DNA of 64,000 nucleotides from Aristolochia californica (GCA_029961685.1 JARWKL010000012.1:15671227-15735226), one strand, 5' to 3'. Positions 45,106 to 56,592 are shown, counted from the stretch's first letter. The notes: generated by a model not told the origin, from the sequence alone. Translations and numbers: made by a program.

Positions 45106-45990
45106 GGGAACACAATGGGCTATTCTATATCCCAAGAAAAATGGGATGTTCTGCGTAAGGAATTGGAAGAATTACGCGCATCGTTAGCAGCTTCCGTGGA
45201 ATGTTTTATAAGGGAGATACTCATTGCCGTAGAAAACAAGGTCATACGACCTAAATTCTCCTAGCACAAAAAATTCACAGAAAGAGATGTAGAAAACGCT
45301 CTCTCGGACGGGCAGAAAGGCCACGGGCCAGAAAATTTCAACATTCCTGAGCAGGGAAGTCCAACGACAAGCCAGACAAATCTAATTTCCCGGTCAGGGA
45401 AATCTGACGATAGGGACCCTGGAAATCCGAAATTAGAGGGGTATGCTGCCAAATGCTCATTGATAAGGGTTGATTTGGGTTCGACCTCAAAAAATCACTT
45501 CTCAAGTCCAGCAGAATGTCTCCCAGAGCAGCAGATGGAAAAATTCTGATCTGCCTTTGTCTCGGTGAATCAGTTCGGTCGTTCCTCCACTGTCTCGAAA
45601 AATATACAAGCAGCGAAGCCACAAAGGGCTACTATTCATCACCGAAAAAAGAGGAGACTCCGACGGAAACAAATCCGGTGGTCTTTGGCTTCTAGATTTG
45701 CACTCTCAGTCTCATTCTCGCTCTCGGCAGGCCAGCGGGGAACCCACATCAACATATTTTTGGGTAAGTTTCTGACACGCACTCAATTGATATGTATAAA
45801 TGATTTTTCCATGGGGGTGAAGGAGCTCCAAGAGGCTGAGCAGCAGCGACGCTGCTCGAATTTTTGGCCTGGTGGTTTTCTGTTCCGGGAGTCAGAGAAA
45901 CATAACCATTTTGACGCATTTTCGGCTTGTGTGTATGAATTTCGAGAGGGAATTTTTCTGGGGATGCTGGGAAGGATATAAATATTTGTT
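45106..45990 (+). pseudogene. gag-like start of C'
   Basis: About 45120-45235 reads KELEELRASLAASVECFIRE (C: KELEEIRARLDASIER). About 45615-45670 reads AKPQRATIHHRKKRRLRRKQ (C: KPRRASIHRRSNRRLRRQQ). A 138-codon open frame (45565-45981) covers the second piece and continues as sequence with no family I know. Stops interrupt between. The retained pieces tie C' to the C family. Confidence 0.55.
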
Positions 45991-46209
45991 TGGATGTTGT
46001 TTTATCTTTCTATTGATGTGAATAGCAGTAGTTTGCATGTTTCATATCAATTTGGCATTCTTGTGTTTAATTTTGTGGATGATTTGTATTTTGCTCAACC
46101 ACTGTTTGTTATTCTTCAACCAAGGCAGGGTGATGAACTTTTTTGGGTATTCAACCTTGTGTGTGGATTGCCTCTGGAGGAAAGGGTTCTTGTGCCTCAA
46201 GGCCAATGC

Positions 46210-46556
46210 CTTTCACACCAGAGTTCACTTATCAATTGCCTTTGAAGAAAATATTTGGCGAGTATGGAAACATTACAAGTGTTGTAGTAATGAGAGAAAT
46301 CCAAATGTTTTGGACTTGTTCACTCTGAGAATGCAGAAGATGTTGCTCTAGTTGTTGTGGAGTTTAATGGGAAAAAAATGATGACAAGGAATGGTACGTT
46401 GGGAAGGCATAGAAGAAATCAGAAAGGGTGATGGAATTGAAGGGATGGTTTGAGTAGAATAATCAGGAGACTGTCAACAAGTACCAAGGGGTGCACCTGT
46501 ACTTGAAGAACATGGATGACAGCATAGATGATGAGAAGTTTAAAGAATTTTCTAGT
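46210..46556 (+). pseudogene. Captured poly(A)-binding protein fragment (RRM3-RRM4)
   Basis: Across frames it reads LKKIFGEYGNITSVVVMRE (46232-46290, RRM3 start), then a damaged middle with VEFNGKK (about 46350). DDKEWYVGKA (46383 on) and SERVMELKGWFE follow, the RRM3-RRM4 linker. VNKYQGVHLYLKNMDDSIDD and EKFKEF (to about 46556) are the start of RRM4. This is the order and spacing of plant cytoplasmic PABP. RRM3 through RRM4 runs without an obvious intron, suggesting capture from spliced RNA. It has stops and frameshifts and no function is expected. Confidence 0.85.
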
Positions 46557-47304
46557 TCCCAGTTTATTGTCTTAACATCTCCTCGAGGAGCATTCATTGC
46601 TACATTGGCTGTTTCAATGCTTCTGCAGTTAAGATCCTCTCTTCTTCCAATAGAAAATGCTAATACATGTCTCCAGATGTTACTGAATTTCCCTGAGAAT
46701 GTAGACTTGAAGAAACTGATAGACAAGGCAAAGTCATTACAAGCTCTAGCACTTGAAGCAAATACCTATTCATCTCCTTCCTCCAGTATTTTCTGGTGAA
46801 GTGAAGCCCACATTTTCTAGAGGTTGCAGTCTTTCTTCAGGTTCAGCTTCCCCTAGAACTCCTCTTAACTCTTTACCGAATAGTTACTGGGAAGAGAAAT
46901 GGAGAGTTCTAAACAACAAGGAAAATCCCTCTAATGGCAGCCCCAATGACCACTTTCTCTATGGAGAAAAAAAGGGTTCTTCAGGACAAGAAAGACCAAG
47001 TCTAGCGAGAGCAGAATCAGCACCTTCTTCAATTAAGAGTCAGAAGGGAAACAAGATTTCTCAATTCTCTGTTAAGAGAAGGCCGTTAGAAGATTTGACT
47101 AGGGAACTTGGTGAGTTAGAGGTAGAGGATGATAAATCGACTTCCAATGCATTTTCAACAAGTAAAAATCCTCTCTCAATTGATTTGGAAAAGGATTTCT
47201 TGATGGTCAAAGTGTACAAACCGGTGGTCAATGGAAGAATGGAAGTTTTAACTATTGTTCCAAAGCAATCCAATGCATTGCTGGATTGGACGGCGTTGTT
47301 TTGA
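46557..47304 (+). pseudogene. Captured gene fragment, probably a plant TBC/RabGAP C-terminal region
   Basis: Joined directly to the PABP piece. One frame has VSMLLQLRSSLLPIENANTC and LLNFPENVDLKKLIDKAKSL (46600-46760). After a +1 shift it is open from 46753 to 47304 with CSLSSGSASPRTPLNSLPN, SYWEEKWRVLNN and RRPLEDLTRELGELE. The wording recalls the region after the TBC domain of plant RabGAP-type proteins, from memory and unchecked. It is certainly protein-like: open for 183 codons, serine-rich, hydrophilic. Family assignment is tentative. Confidence 0.5.
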
Positions 47305-47639
47305 CACTGTAGAAAACAGTGCTACCAACTGTGCCACTGCTGAAACTAGTGCTAATTATTTAGAAAGTAGTAGCAGCAGTGACATATGGCGTACAATTAT
47401 CTGTTGTTGTGAGCACAACCAATACTCCTCTGCAAGATGTAATTAATTTTGAACGGACTAGGACATCAACACAACTACTTTGTGTTATTAATGAATGTCC
47501 CATTAGTGGAGCTCTTGAGCCCAAGATGGTGTTGCTCTCTCCTATTGTTGTTGCTATTGCAGTGAAGATAAGGGCACCTAGCAGCAACTACGAACTGAAA
47601 AATATTATGCAGCTCTATATTGTGTACAAAAACAGGACC
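47305..47639 (+). other. Unidentified captured-looking segment
   Basis: An open frame (47379-47672) reads YGVQLSVVVSTTNTPLQD and later [11 protein letters not shown] do not recognise it. It lies between two host-gene fragments and ends where glutamate synthase similarity starts, so it may be a further captured piece or leftover element sequence. Confidence 0.3.
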
Positions 47640-48297
47640 ATGGATTGGACATGGCATTGGATAAGAAATTGATAGCTTCATGCACACCAGCCTTGAAAAG
47701 TGGCCTGCAAGTATACATAGATATGCCTTTTCGCACTGTGAATCATGTTGTTGGCACAATGCTAAGTCATGAAGTGACAAAGAGATACCACAAGAATGGG
47801 CTACCTAAAGATACCATCCAAGTGAAGCTAACAGGAAGTGCTGAACAAAGCCTTGGTGCATTCCTCTATCCAGGGTTCACTCTTGAGCTAAAAGGGGACA
47901 ACAATGACTATGTAGGCAAGAGATTATCTGGGGGGAAGATTGTAGTATATCCTTCCCGAAAGAGTCAGTTTGATCCAAAGGAAAATATAGTCATTGGTAA
48001 TGTTGTTCTCTATGAAGCACCTGGTGGGGAGGCATATTTTAATGGAATTGCTACTGCGAAGTTTTGTGTGCGTCACACAGGGGATAAATTTGTGGTTGAA
48101 GTGGTTGGAGATCAGGGTTGTGAGTACATGCCAGGTGGCACTGTAGTAGTACTTGGGAAAACTGGAAGAAACTTTATTGCAGGAATGCATGGGGGTGTTG
48201 CATATGTTCTTGTTATGGATGAGTAGTTTCACCAAAGGTGCAACCTTGAATTGGTGGATCTTGACAAAGTACTAGACCATGTTGATATCTTGATATC
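47640..48297 (+). pseudogene. Captured NADH-glutamate synthase (GOGAT) C-terminal domain fragment
   Basis: 47645-48226 is open for 193 codons and matches the GXGXG (alpha-subunit C-terminal) domain of plant NADH-GOGAT. It reads [86 protein letters not shown] and [11 protein letters not shown]. After a TAG at 48224, NLELVDLDKV continues the same protein. The -VTKRYH-, [11 protein letters not shown] and ELVDLDKV wording fits the NADH form better than the ferredoxin form. Altered glycines (e.g. GEAYFNG preceded by EAPG) and the stop suggest decay. No introns are visible although the genomic gene should be intron-rich, which favours RNA-mediated capture. Confidence 0.9.
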
Positions 48298-48716
48298 ATG
48301 CTCAGTGTTTACGGCCATGATACTTTGATCGAGTATGTTGGGCAATTTGTTGAACAGGGACGAGGTCCAAAGACTAAGGTTATCGGGGACATGCTGCATT
48401 TTGCCAAAGAGGCAACCGTTGGGGCAAATCCCACAAAGGTTGTTAATGTCGAAGCAGAAGTTACCAGTGGCGCAAGTGATAGTTCAACTTGTTGTTCGGT
48501 TGCTTATTCATATTGGGGGTATGCTATAGCAAGTGAAGCGGGTAGTGAAAAAAAATTGCTTCTCAGGTTGGATCCTCAATTTGTAGACCAGAGGCTGACA
48601 CAGATACAGCGATTGATACTTGAGAACTGATGGAGACGTCAGATGGAGATGTCAGCACGGGCAAGCAAACCCTACCTTCAAGCTTGAGGACAAGCTCTTT
48701 CTTCCATGGGGTGTAA
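48298..48716 (+). pseudogene. C' 3' interior with Gypsy pol tail
   Basis: 48298-48630 is open for 110 codons, of unknown family (GHDTLIEYVGQFVEQGRGPK, then AVTSGASDSS-like sequence). 48640-48700 codes for the pol tail LEDKLFLPWG just before the 3' LTR, comparable to 23005-23045 in C. Confidence 0.5.
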
Positions 48717-49068
48717 TGTTATGTGCGCAATAAAATTATTATTTTAATTGTTTTTCTTTAATTTACTTTATTTTATTTCAATGTTAAGCCACATGGGTAT
48801 TTTTGGAATATTTCATTTATAGGGGTATTTTTGTAATATTTTATCTTAAACCTTGTAAGGGTCAACCCAATTTAAGGGGTAAGAGTAATGAGAAAGACAG
48901 GCATTGATTTTAGGTTAAACAAGGTTTTGAGTTCTCGTCAACGAGCTCAGGGGTGTGCATTCTCCTTAACGAACCTAGGGTTTTCAAGCTTCCCTTTGGA
49001 TTGATTGTCATCTTCCTCGTCTTCCTCCCTACGAATCCATGTGTCAGATCCGAGGCTATAACAACAAC

Positions 49069-49649
49069 ATTGGGAAGCAGTGAAGTGGATTCTCAGGTAT
49101 TTGAGAGGCACTGTAGACTCAGCCTTATGTTTCCGAAAGTCAGACTTGGGATTACAGGGTTATGTAGATGCTAACATAGTTGGAGACATTAACGGCAGGA
49201 AGAGTACCACTAAATATGTATACACATTGGGTGGTATAGCAATTAGTTGAGTCTCTAAGTTGTAGAAGATATTTGTTTTTTCTACTACTGAGGCAGAATA
49301 TGTCGTCGTGACCAAAGCCAACAAAGAGATGGTATGGTTGCAGTCTTTCTAGGAAGAATTAAGTCTCAAACATGGGAAGAATGTGTTGTTTTGTGACAGT
49401 CAGAGTGTTATTCATTTAGCAAAGAACATTGTTTATCATGCCAAAATAAAGCACATACAGGTGTGTTATCACTTCATTAGATCGGATCTTGGAGATGGAG
49501 TATTAGCACTTGAGAAGATTCAAGGAAGTCAGAATCTGAATGATATATTGACAAATACTGTTACGATTGAGGACTTTTCTCTGAGGATTGAGAAGTTATT
49601 GCCGTTATAGAGGAGATAATGATGATGGATTAGTCTCCAAGTGGGAGAT
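49069..49649 (+). pseudogene. Copia D RNase H (part 2)
   Basis: It continues from 44744: HWEAVKWILRYLRGTVDSAL, GYVDANIVGDINGRKSTTKY, then STTEAEYVVVTKANKEMVWL. An open 75-codon end follows: NVLFCDSQSVIHLAKN, HIQVCYHFIRS, ending in EKLLPL. Two stops occur near 49250 and 49352. The polypurine tract is AAGTGGGAGA (49639-49648). Confidence 0.88.
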
Positions 49650-49884
49650 TGCTAAGTTACGGATGAGAGAGGTTATAGATAAACACTTGTAAGTGTGTGC
49701 AATTTCTCTTGTAACTATTTCATCTTCATAGTGGATTACTACAGCGGCGGAAGACAGAACGTAGTCTCACCTTGAGGCAAACCTATATAAATCTTGTTGT
49801 TATTTTTGTTGCTTATTTTTCTTTCTTCCGCGATTATTATTATTATTCTCGTTAGTTTGGAATTAGGGCGTCTAATTCCTAACA
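49650..49884 (+). repeat. Copia D 3' LTR
   Basis: 235 bp, TGCTAAGTTACGG...AATTCCTAACA. Related pieces lie reversed at 11711-11926 (NPF promoter) and 15969-16023. Confidence 0.85.
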
Positions 49885-50539
49885 TATTTTTTACTATGAC
49901 CATTTGACTAGAGTATCGAGCATTGTCTTATTGCTAGGAGTGATTTTTCTCTCTCTTATATTATGCCAACTGGGTCTCTTGGTAAAGATCAAAGAGACCA
50001 CCAACTTGAGGGCAGGTGTTGGAAGATATGATGGATTGCCATTTTATACAGGAAGATCTTATACACCATTTGCAGTAACTTTGGAGTTTATGATGTTCTC
50101 TCACCCCCATCTTGAGGGGGAGTGTTGGAATATGGGTCCAAGCCCACACATCCAAGTGTGTATAAGATGGGCTCACGCCCACAATCCAAGGAGAAGGCCG
50201 ACACGTCCAAGAGAGGTTGCATCATGGTAAACAAGAAGACTTCTCCTAAAGATGACACAATGATCTAATTAGTCAAAGAAAAACATGTCTACTTATGTAT
50301 TTTCTTATGTAAAGCTTGTAGCCCTAAGGGCATTATGGACATTGTAACATCCTCTCAAAAATTATAAATATTGGCCCTTTGTTTGGGGTAGAGCATTAAA
50401 CCTCTCTTCCCTTCTCTTAATTCATCCAAACTCTCTCTTAGACTAAAGGCTCTCCCTCCCTTTTCTTCTCTCTTCTCTTCCTCTCCTCTCCCTCTCTTAC
50501 TTTGCTCGAGGTTCTAATCATGGGATCCTAAATTTAACA
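49885..50539 (+). mobile_element. 3' end of a non-coding F-type LTR element
   Basis: The 3' internal segment (49930-50122) has TAGGAGTGATTTTTCTCTC, TATATTATGCC and the TTTATAC/CACCATTTGCAG segment. It leads into the polypurine tract TTGAGGGGGAG and a 417 bp LTR (50123-50539), TGTTGGAATATGGGTCC...AATTTAACA. It is truncated at 49885, where it abuts the D LTR. Confidence 0.75.
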
Positions 50540-51959
50540 ACTCAAATTTTTGAATGGATTTGATATTATAGTTTTCTCATACCAAAATTGGATATGTTAT
50601 AAGAGGTCCATATTAATTTGGGCTCACAATAGGAATTAAAAGATTCAAATCCAGTAAAAATCCGTTATGATATTCTACCTTTTTCCCTATAAGTTTTAAA
50701 ATTTTAAACGTTGTTTTACTTTAAAGATGGAGAATATTTTAACATCATTTTATCCTCCATTTAATATTTTAAGTTAAATATCTTTGGTGTCATTATTTCA
50801 TTAGAATATTTCAATAATCTATTATTAGACAATATTCACTGCCATCATTTCAATGAAGTATTTCAATAATTCATTATCAAAGAGTACTCATTCCCATTAA
50901 GAATATTATTATGGACCAACTACTATTTTAAATTTTTAAATCTTCATAGTCATCATCCCCTTTACTTCCTCTTTTACAAGTAATTTTCGTCTTTCTATCT
51001 TCTTTGCTCAAATGGGCAACACAACCCTCATTTGCTCATCCTCATTTGGGCTTCTTTCCATTTTCTCACATGTTTCATAGGTAAAGCCTACTTCTTTTAC
51101 AAGTAATTTTCATCTTTTTGTCTTCTTTGCTCAAATGAGCAACACAACCCTCATTTTGGCTTCTTTCCATTTTCTCACATGTTTCATAGGTAAAGCCTTG
51201 TAGTTTCGTTTTCCTCTCTTTTTGCTCCCCTCTCTCTTTTACCAACATTACTATCAACTACTCTCTCTCTCTTTTTCTCTCTATTTAAGCTCATATTTTG
51301 CTTACTTTCTCTCTCTTCTTCTTCTTTCTCTTTTTCCCTTTTTCTTTTTCCCTAGTACACTTTCTCTTGTTCTCTATTTTTTTTTTATCAATCCTTCTCT
51401 AATTCCTGTACCCCCTTTATCTCACTTACTCTATGTTTTGTCTCACTTCAACTTTCTCTTGCTTGTAACCTTTTTTTTGTCTATTATAGATCAATAAGAT
51501 TGTCTCAAAAGCATCATAAGTTTGAGCCTTAGTAAATTTTTACTATATTTTTTTCAGATATTTTATTTTTTTATTAATTTTTATTTCGAATGCGGATAAT
51601 ATCCTGATTTGAATACTATTTGAAAGGGTCAGATTTGAATATTCAAAGTCAAATAGTTTTTCGATATATATTCAGATATCTAAAAACTTGTCATATCCAG
51701 AATTTCAATATCCAAATTCAATCAGTTTGCACCCATACTTGACATATGGGTGAGAGAAAAAAACCCTAACTTAATTTTTTTATCTGATTATATTGTTCTA
51801 TTCAACCCAATCTGGTGCACTTTTTAGTATCTGACTAGGAGTGGGCATGAATGTGACAAGTGTTGGGAACCCAAATCGAACCCAACCTAAAAAACCTTAA
51901 ATGGGGTTGGGAAACCGTCCTTGTCACCAACTCACCTTGCTTCCCCTATAAATCCTCAG
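50540..51959. other. Spacer without recognised genes
   Basis: AT-rich to 50930. A tandem duplication lies at 50971-51198: a 119 bp copy, then a second copy 14 bp shorter, offset 123 bp. A strongly pyrimidine-rich tract spans 51215-51420. No gene or element end was recognised. Confidence 0.55.
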
Positions 51960-52479
51960 TATTAAGGAACTCACGTTTCCTATTCCAATTAGGGCAACAT
52001 ATTTATTATTCAATTATATTTACTATTTAATGGAATGGACAAAAATTAAGTGATCTAATTTTGGTAAGCCCATAGACTGCTAAAGAAAGAATATGGGCAA
52101 TTGAGTACATACCCATATTGTCTTAATTAGGGAATTATGGGAACCCTATATAAGGAGCACATTAATGTTATGGTCCCCAAGAGACTAAATCACACACGGT
52201 TTTTCTTCTCCCCATTCGAAAGCAAGACGACAATCCCATTGAGGAACTAAAGAGATTTAGTTGAGGAAGATCTTAAAACCAATCATTTCTTCGTATCGAT
52301 TGCCACAGAATTCCACTACAGTAGGTGATCGTTTGGAATGGATCCAGGTATTTATCCCGAATCCTAATATACTAGCATGATGTAAATTCTGGATTAGAAT
52401 TTAAGATTACAGTTTTCTAACAAGTGGTATCAGACCAGTACATTATTGTTAGATTATTAGGATTTTTGGACTAATTCCA

Positions 52480-52741
52480 TGGAGAGTGACGCACAGAATG
52501 CCGGTGCTATGCAGAACCAGTGTTGTGTAGAATAGTCAGTTTTTCCCACAGAACTAGTCTCGGAGATGTGTGTCGGGCTGATGTTGCAGTCAGAAGACGT
52601 AGGCCAACGTCCAACGGTGGAGGCCCGCACTGCAGCGTCCATTGGGAAACGCTACTGCCACTTCTGGCAGCACGCCACCAATGGAAGCCATCGAGTTTCC
52701 CTCCCCCTCCCCTCCCTACACGTGGCTGCAGCGACATGAAA

Positions 52742-52777
<36 letters not shown>

Positions 52778-53280
52778 ACGGAAGAAGCCTGTGTTGCAGC
52801 GTCCGTTGGGAAAACCTAAATAAGGTTAAAATTGAGAAGTGGGAATGCTCTAATTGAATGTGTTTGATGATGATGAAACACTCCATTCCGGAGGCATTTC
52901 GGGGTTCTATTACTGAGAGTAAGAGCGCCAAGAAGTTCCTTGAGGAAATTGAGCAATATTTTGCCAAGAACAAAAAGTCAAAAGCGAGTAGCCTTTTGGG
53001 TAAAATAGTTTCAATGAAGTATCAAAACTCAAGTCATTTAAGATGCAGTTATCTGAGGACTTGCTCGTGCACTTGGTTTTGATATCTTTTCCTACACACT
53101 GTGGGCAATTCAAAGTGAGTTATAACACTTAGAAGGAAAAATGATCCCTAAATGGGCTTATATCTCACTCTGTCCAAGAGGAAGAGAGGCAGCAGTGGGA
53201 TAAGATTGAAAGTGCTCACTTGGCCTCAACCTCTCAGAATAGGAAGAAGAAGAGAGGTAAGGATATTGCAGCATGATCTT
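52480..53280 (+). pseudogene. Copia H gag with a 32-G run
   Basis: The recognisable part is 52865-53010, reading HSIPEAFRGSITESKSAKKF then LEEIEQYFAKN. It continues in pieces to KWSLNGLISHSVQEEER and SAHLASTSQN (about 53230), matching Tnt1-type gag. Upstream, a run of 32 G (52745-52776) interrupts the region between the start ATG area (52480) and the gag core, possibly a replication-slippage tract or assembly-sensitive site. Confidence 0.75.
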
Positions 53281-54640
53281 CTCAGAATAAGAAATAGAAG
53301 AAGTAGGTAGAGGAGTTTACCTGCTACTTCTGCAAGAAGCCGGGACATATGAAGAAGGATAGTCACAAGGATGCCGCCTGGCGTATAAAGAAGGGTATGC
53401 CTCTAACTTTAGTTTGTTCTTAAATTAATTTGGCTTCTCTACCTAAAGATACTTGGTGGGTGGATTCTAGTGCTACCACTCACATAAGTATATCTTTGCA
53501 GGGTTGCCTGTGGAGCCGACCGCCAAGTGATGCTGAAAAGTTCATCTTTGTGGGCAAAAGCAATAAAGTTGCAATAGAGGCTATAGGAATTTTTAGATTA
53601 CATTTAAACACTGGATTTTATTAGGATTTATTCGAGACATTTGTTGCACTGTCTTTTAGGCAGAATTTAATTTCTATTTCCATTTTGGACAAATCGGGTA
53701 TTTCGTATTCTTTTGGAAATAATAAAGTTAGTCTCTACCAAAATTCAAATTTTATTGGTTCCTGTCCCTTAATTGATAATCTGTATATGCTTGATGTTGT
53801 TAGTTCTTATAGAGAAATACTGCAAATAAGTTCATAGTACGAAGCAAAAATTAAGTGAGAATTCCACCACATTATGGCACAAACTTTTAGGACACATCTC
53901 TAAACAGAGAATTCAAAGACTTGTGTAGGATGGAATTCTTGAATTCCTAGATACTACAAACTTCCAAGTTTGTGTTGAGTGCATCAAGGGGAAACAAACA
54001 AACGTTAGAAAATTAGGTGCCGCAAGAGCTACAGATGTCTTAGAACTTATACATACAGATATTTGTGGTCTATTCCCTACAACTTCATAGAATAAACAAC
54101 AGTAGTTCATTACGTTCATAGATGATTAATCTAGATTTGGTTACCTATATTTAATACATGAGAAGTCATAATCCCTGGACGTCTTCAAGTCTTTCAAAGC
54201 TGAAGTTTAACTTCAACTTGGAAAGAAAATAAAGGTTATCAAATCCGACCGTGGTGGTGAATACTACGGAAGGTATGATGGATCAGGAGAACAACGTCCA
54301 GGACCCTTCGCAATTTTCCTCAAGGAGTGGAATTGTTCCGCAATACACCATGTCAGGCAAACCCAACAAGAACGGTGTTGTAGAGTGACAAAACCGAACT
54401 CTTAAGGATATGGTAAGGAGTATAATCAGTCATTCCTCCTTGCTAGAGTCACTTTGGGGAGAAGCTTTAAAGACCGCAATGTACATCCTTAGCAGAGTAC
54501 CAAGCAAAGCAGTTGCCAAAACCCCCTATGAGTTTTGGACAACCAAGAAGCCTAGCATTAGGCACTTACACATTTGGGGTTGTCCAGCTGAGGCACGGCC
54601 TTATAGGCCACATGAAATAAAATTGGACACGAGGATAGTT
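53281..54640 (+). pseudogene. Copia H zinc knuckle, protease and integrase
   Basis: The zinc knuckle is CYFCKKPGHMKKDSHK (53321 on), with the fourth Cys lost. Protease context WWVDSSATTHISIS (53448-53490) has DSS where Copia proteases have DSG, so the active-site Gly is lost. Integrase: LWHKLLGHISKQR, LIHTDICGLFPTTS (first Asp), IKSDRGGEYYG (second Asp) and a broken NGVVERxNRT region near 54365. [19 protein letters not shown] then leads into the integrase C-terminal KTPYEFWT (54520). Confidence 0.85.
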
Positions 54641-56592
54641 AGTTGTTATTTCGTTGGTTATGTTGAAAGCTCTCGGGGTTATAAGTTTTACAATCCCATA
54701 TCAAGTCTTTGAAATGGAAAATGCGAGATTCTTTGAGGATATTGAGTTTGGAGGGGAAGAAAACATAAGGAATATTGTCTTTGAACAAGAATCTTTTATT
54801 GACAGTGATCAGGTCTCCATACCTATTGTTGTTCAAGACACAGTTCAGGAACTAGAGGACAATGTTCGGGCTCCTATTCCTGACATTGTTCCAGATCAAG
54901 GTAACAATGAGATTCTTCATTTTGCACCACCTTTAGAACAAACTCAACAACCTCAAGAAGTGTCATTAAGGAGATCCACTAGGGAGAGGAGAAATGCGAT
55001 TCCAGATGATTATATCATATTTCTCCAAGAACATGAAGATGGCGTCGGATTGACTGAAGATGACCCGATTAACTTTCTTCAAGCCTTGCGCAGTTCTAAC
55101 TCACAAATGTGGATTGATGTCATGAAGGATGAGATGAAGTCTATGAATGACAATGACGTTTGGGATCTCATCGAGTTGTTTAAAGGTGTGAAGCCCATTG
55201 GTTGTAAATGGATATTTAAAACCAATAGGGATTCAAAGGGCGATGTTGAGAGAGATATAAGGCATGTCTAGTCGCTAAAGGGAAGGCATAGACTATAAAG
55301 AGACTTTCTCTCCTGTATCTTCAAAAGACTCTTTTAGAACAATAATTGCACTAGTGGCTCATTTAGATCTAGGGCTACATAAACATTGTATCTGGTGATC
55401 CAAAGTTTATGATTTGTAAATTAAAGAAATCCATATATGGTCTCCAATAGCCTTCCCATCAATGGTATCACAAGTTCCATCAAGTCATCACCTCGTACGA
55501 TTTTGAGGCGAATGTTGTTGATGATTGTGTATATTATAATTTCAGTCAGATTAAATACATCTTCCTGATATTATATGTCGATGACATTCTATTCGCTAGT
55601 AGCAATATAGGCTTACTGCATGAAGGCAAAAAAAATTTGACAAAGAAATTCGAGATGAAAGATCTTAGTGATGCCTCTTTTGTATTAAGTATACAGATAC
55701 TTAGATATCGTTCTCAAGGTATCCTTAGGTTATCACAAAAGAGCTATATCAATAAGGTTTTGAGCATATTCGACATGAAAGATAGTAAACCAGGAGACAC
55801 ACCCATCGCTAAAGGAGACAAGTTTAGTCTCAAACAACGCCCTAATAATGATCTTGAAAGAAAAGATATATAGAAATTTATATATGCATCAGTAGTAGGG
55901 AGTCTAATGTACGCTCAAGTTTTTACTCGTCCCGACATAGCACTTATAGTAGGAATTCTGTCAGATATTTGAGTGATATGGGTATGCAACATTGGAAGGC
56001 AACCAAACGCGTAATGCGTTATATGAGGAGAACAAAAGACTATATGCTCACTTATCAGAGATTAGATAGTTTAGAGATCATTGGGTTCTCTGACTCCAAC
56101 TTTGCTAGATGCCAAGATAGCAGACGCTCCACATCAGGCAACATCTTTATGTTGGGTGAAGGAGCTATCTCATGGAAGTCTGCTAAGTAGACTCTCATAG
56201 CTTCTTCAACCATGGTTGCGGAGTTCATTGCTTGTTTTGAGGAGTCCAACCACGGAATATGGTTGCGAAAATTTGTCATTGGGTTACAAGTGGTAAATGG
56301 AATTGACAGACCATTAAAGATTTACTATGACAATAAGTCGGTGGTACTTTATTCCAAAAAACACAGGAGCTCAATGAAATCGAAGTTTATCGACATCAAG
56401 TTTCTAGTTGTTAAGGAGAGAGTTCATGATAGACAGATTTCTATAGAACATATAGGGACGAACACTTTGCTACACCCACTAACCAAGGGCTTAACGTCTA
56501 AGGTATTTCATGAGTTACTGCTCATATGGGCGTTATTTATAAGGATACCTTGGTTTAGTAGACTTCATTTCTCTACTATATATTTGCTTTAA
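54641..56592 (+). pseudogene. Copia H RT and RNase H
   Basis: An open frame, 54654-55271, holds the integrase/RT linker (SLRRSTRERRNAIPDDY) and RT start (IDVMKDEMKSMNDNDVWDLI, IGCKWIFKTNRD). After deletions around 55320-55400 come the palm motif LYVDDILFAS (about 55575), then FEMKDLSDASFVLSIQI and SQKSYINKVLSIFDMKDSKP. RNase H follows: GFSDSNFARCQDSRRSTSG, then IACFEESNHGIWLRKFVIGL and the tail HIGTNTLLHPLTKGL (56450-56500). At least five stops or frameshifts are present. Confidence 0.88.

Larger units (their letters stand above)
44745..49063 (+). mobile_element. LTR element C' carrying host gene fragments
   Basis: LTRs 44745-45091 and 48717-49063, both 347 bp and very similar. TSD ACAAC is perfect (44740-44744 and 49064-49068). 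The primer site TGGTATCAGAG starts at 45094. The interior begins with the same gag-like start as C and ends with codons for LEDKLFLPWG before the 3' LTR, the Gypsy pol tail seen in C. Between them, where protease-RT-integrase should be, lie pieces of at least two and probably three host genes. It is therefore a Pack-type non-autonomous retroelement, and the near-identical LTRs suggest a relatively recent insertion. Confidence 0.85.

Noticed and set aside
49961..50182. Minus-strand frame in the F element
   Set aside because: The same kind of frame appears in every copy of the conserved 3' internal segment but with shifts and stops, so it is not a maintained protein.
2600..50250. Repeated CCACA..ACCAAGGAAGGCCCACA phrases as a possible CRISPR-like or satellite array
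   Set aside because: They lie in LTR U3 regions of different elements at irregular distances, not in an array with spacers.
52457..52973. Several ORFs across the G run on both strands
   Set aside because: The homopolymer encodes poly-Gly or poly-Pro and keeps frames open artificially.
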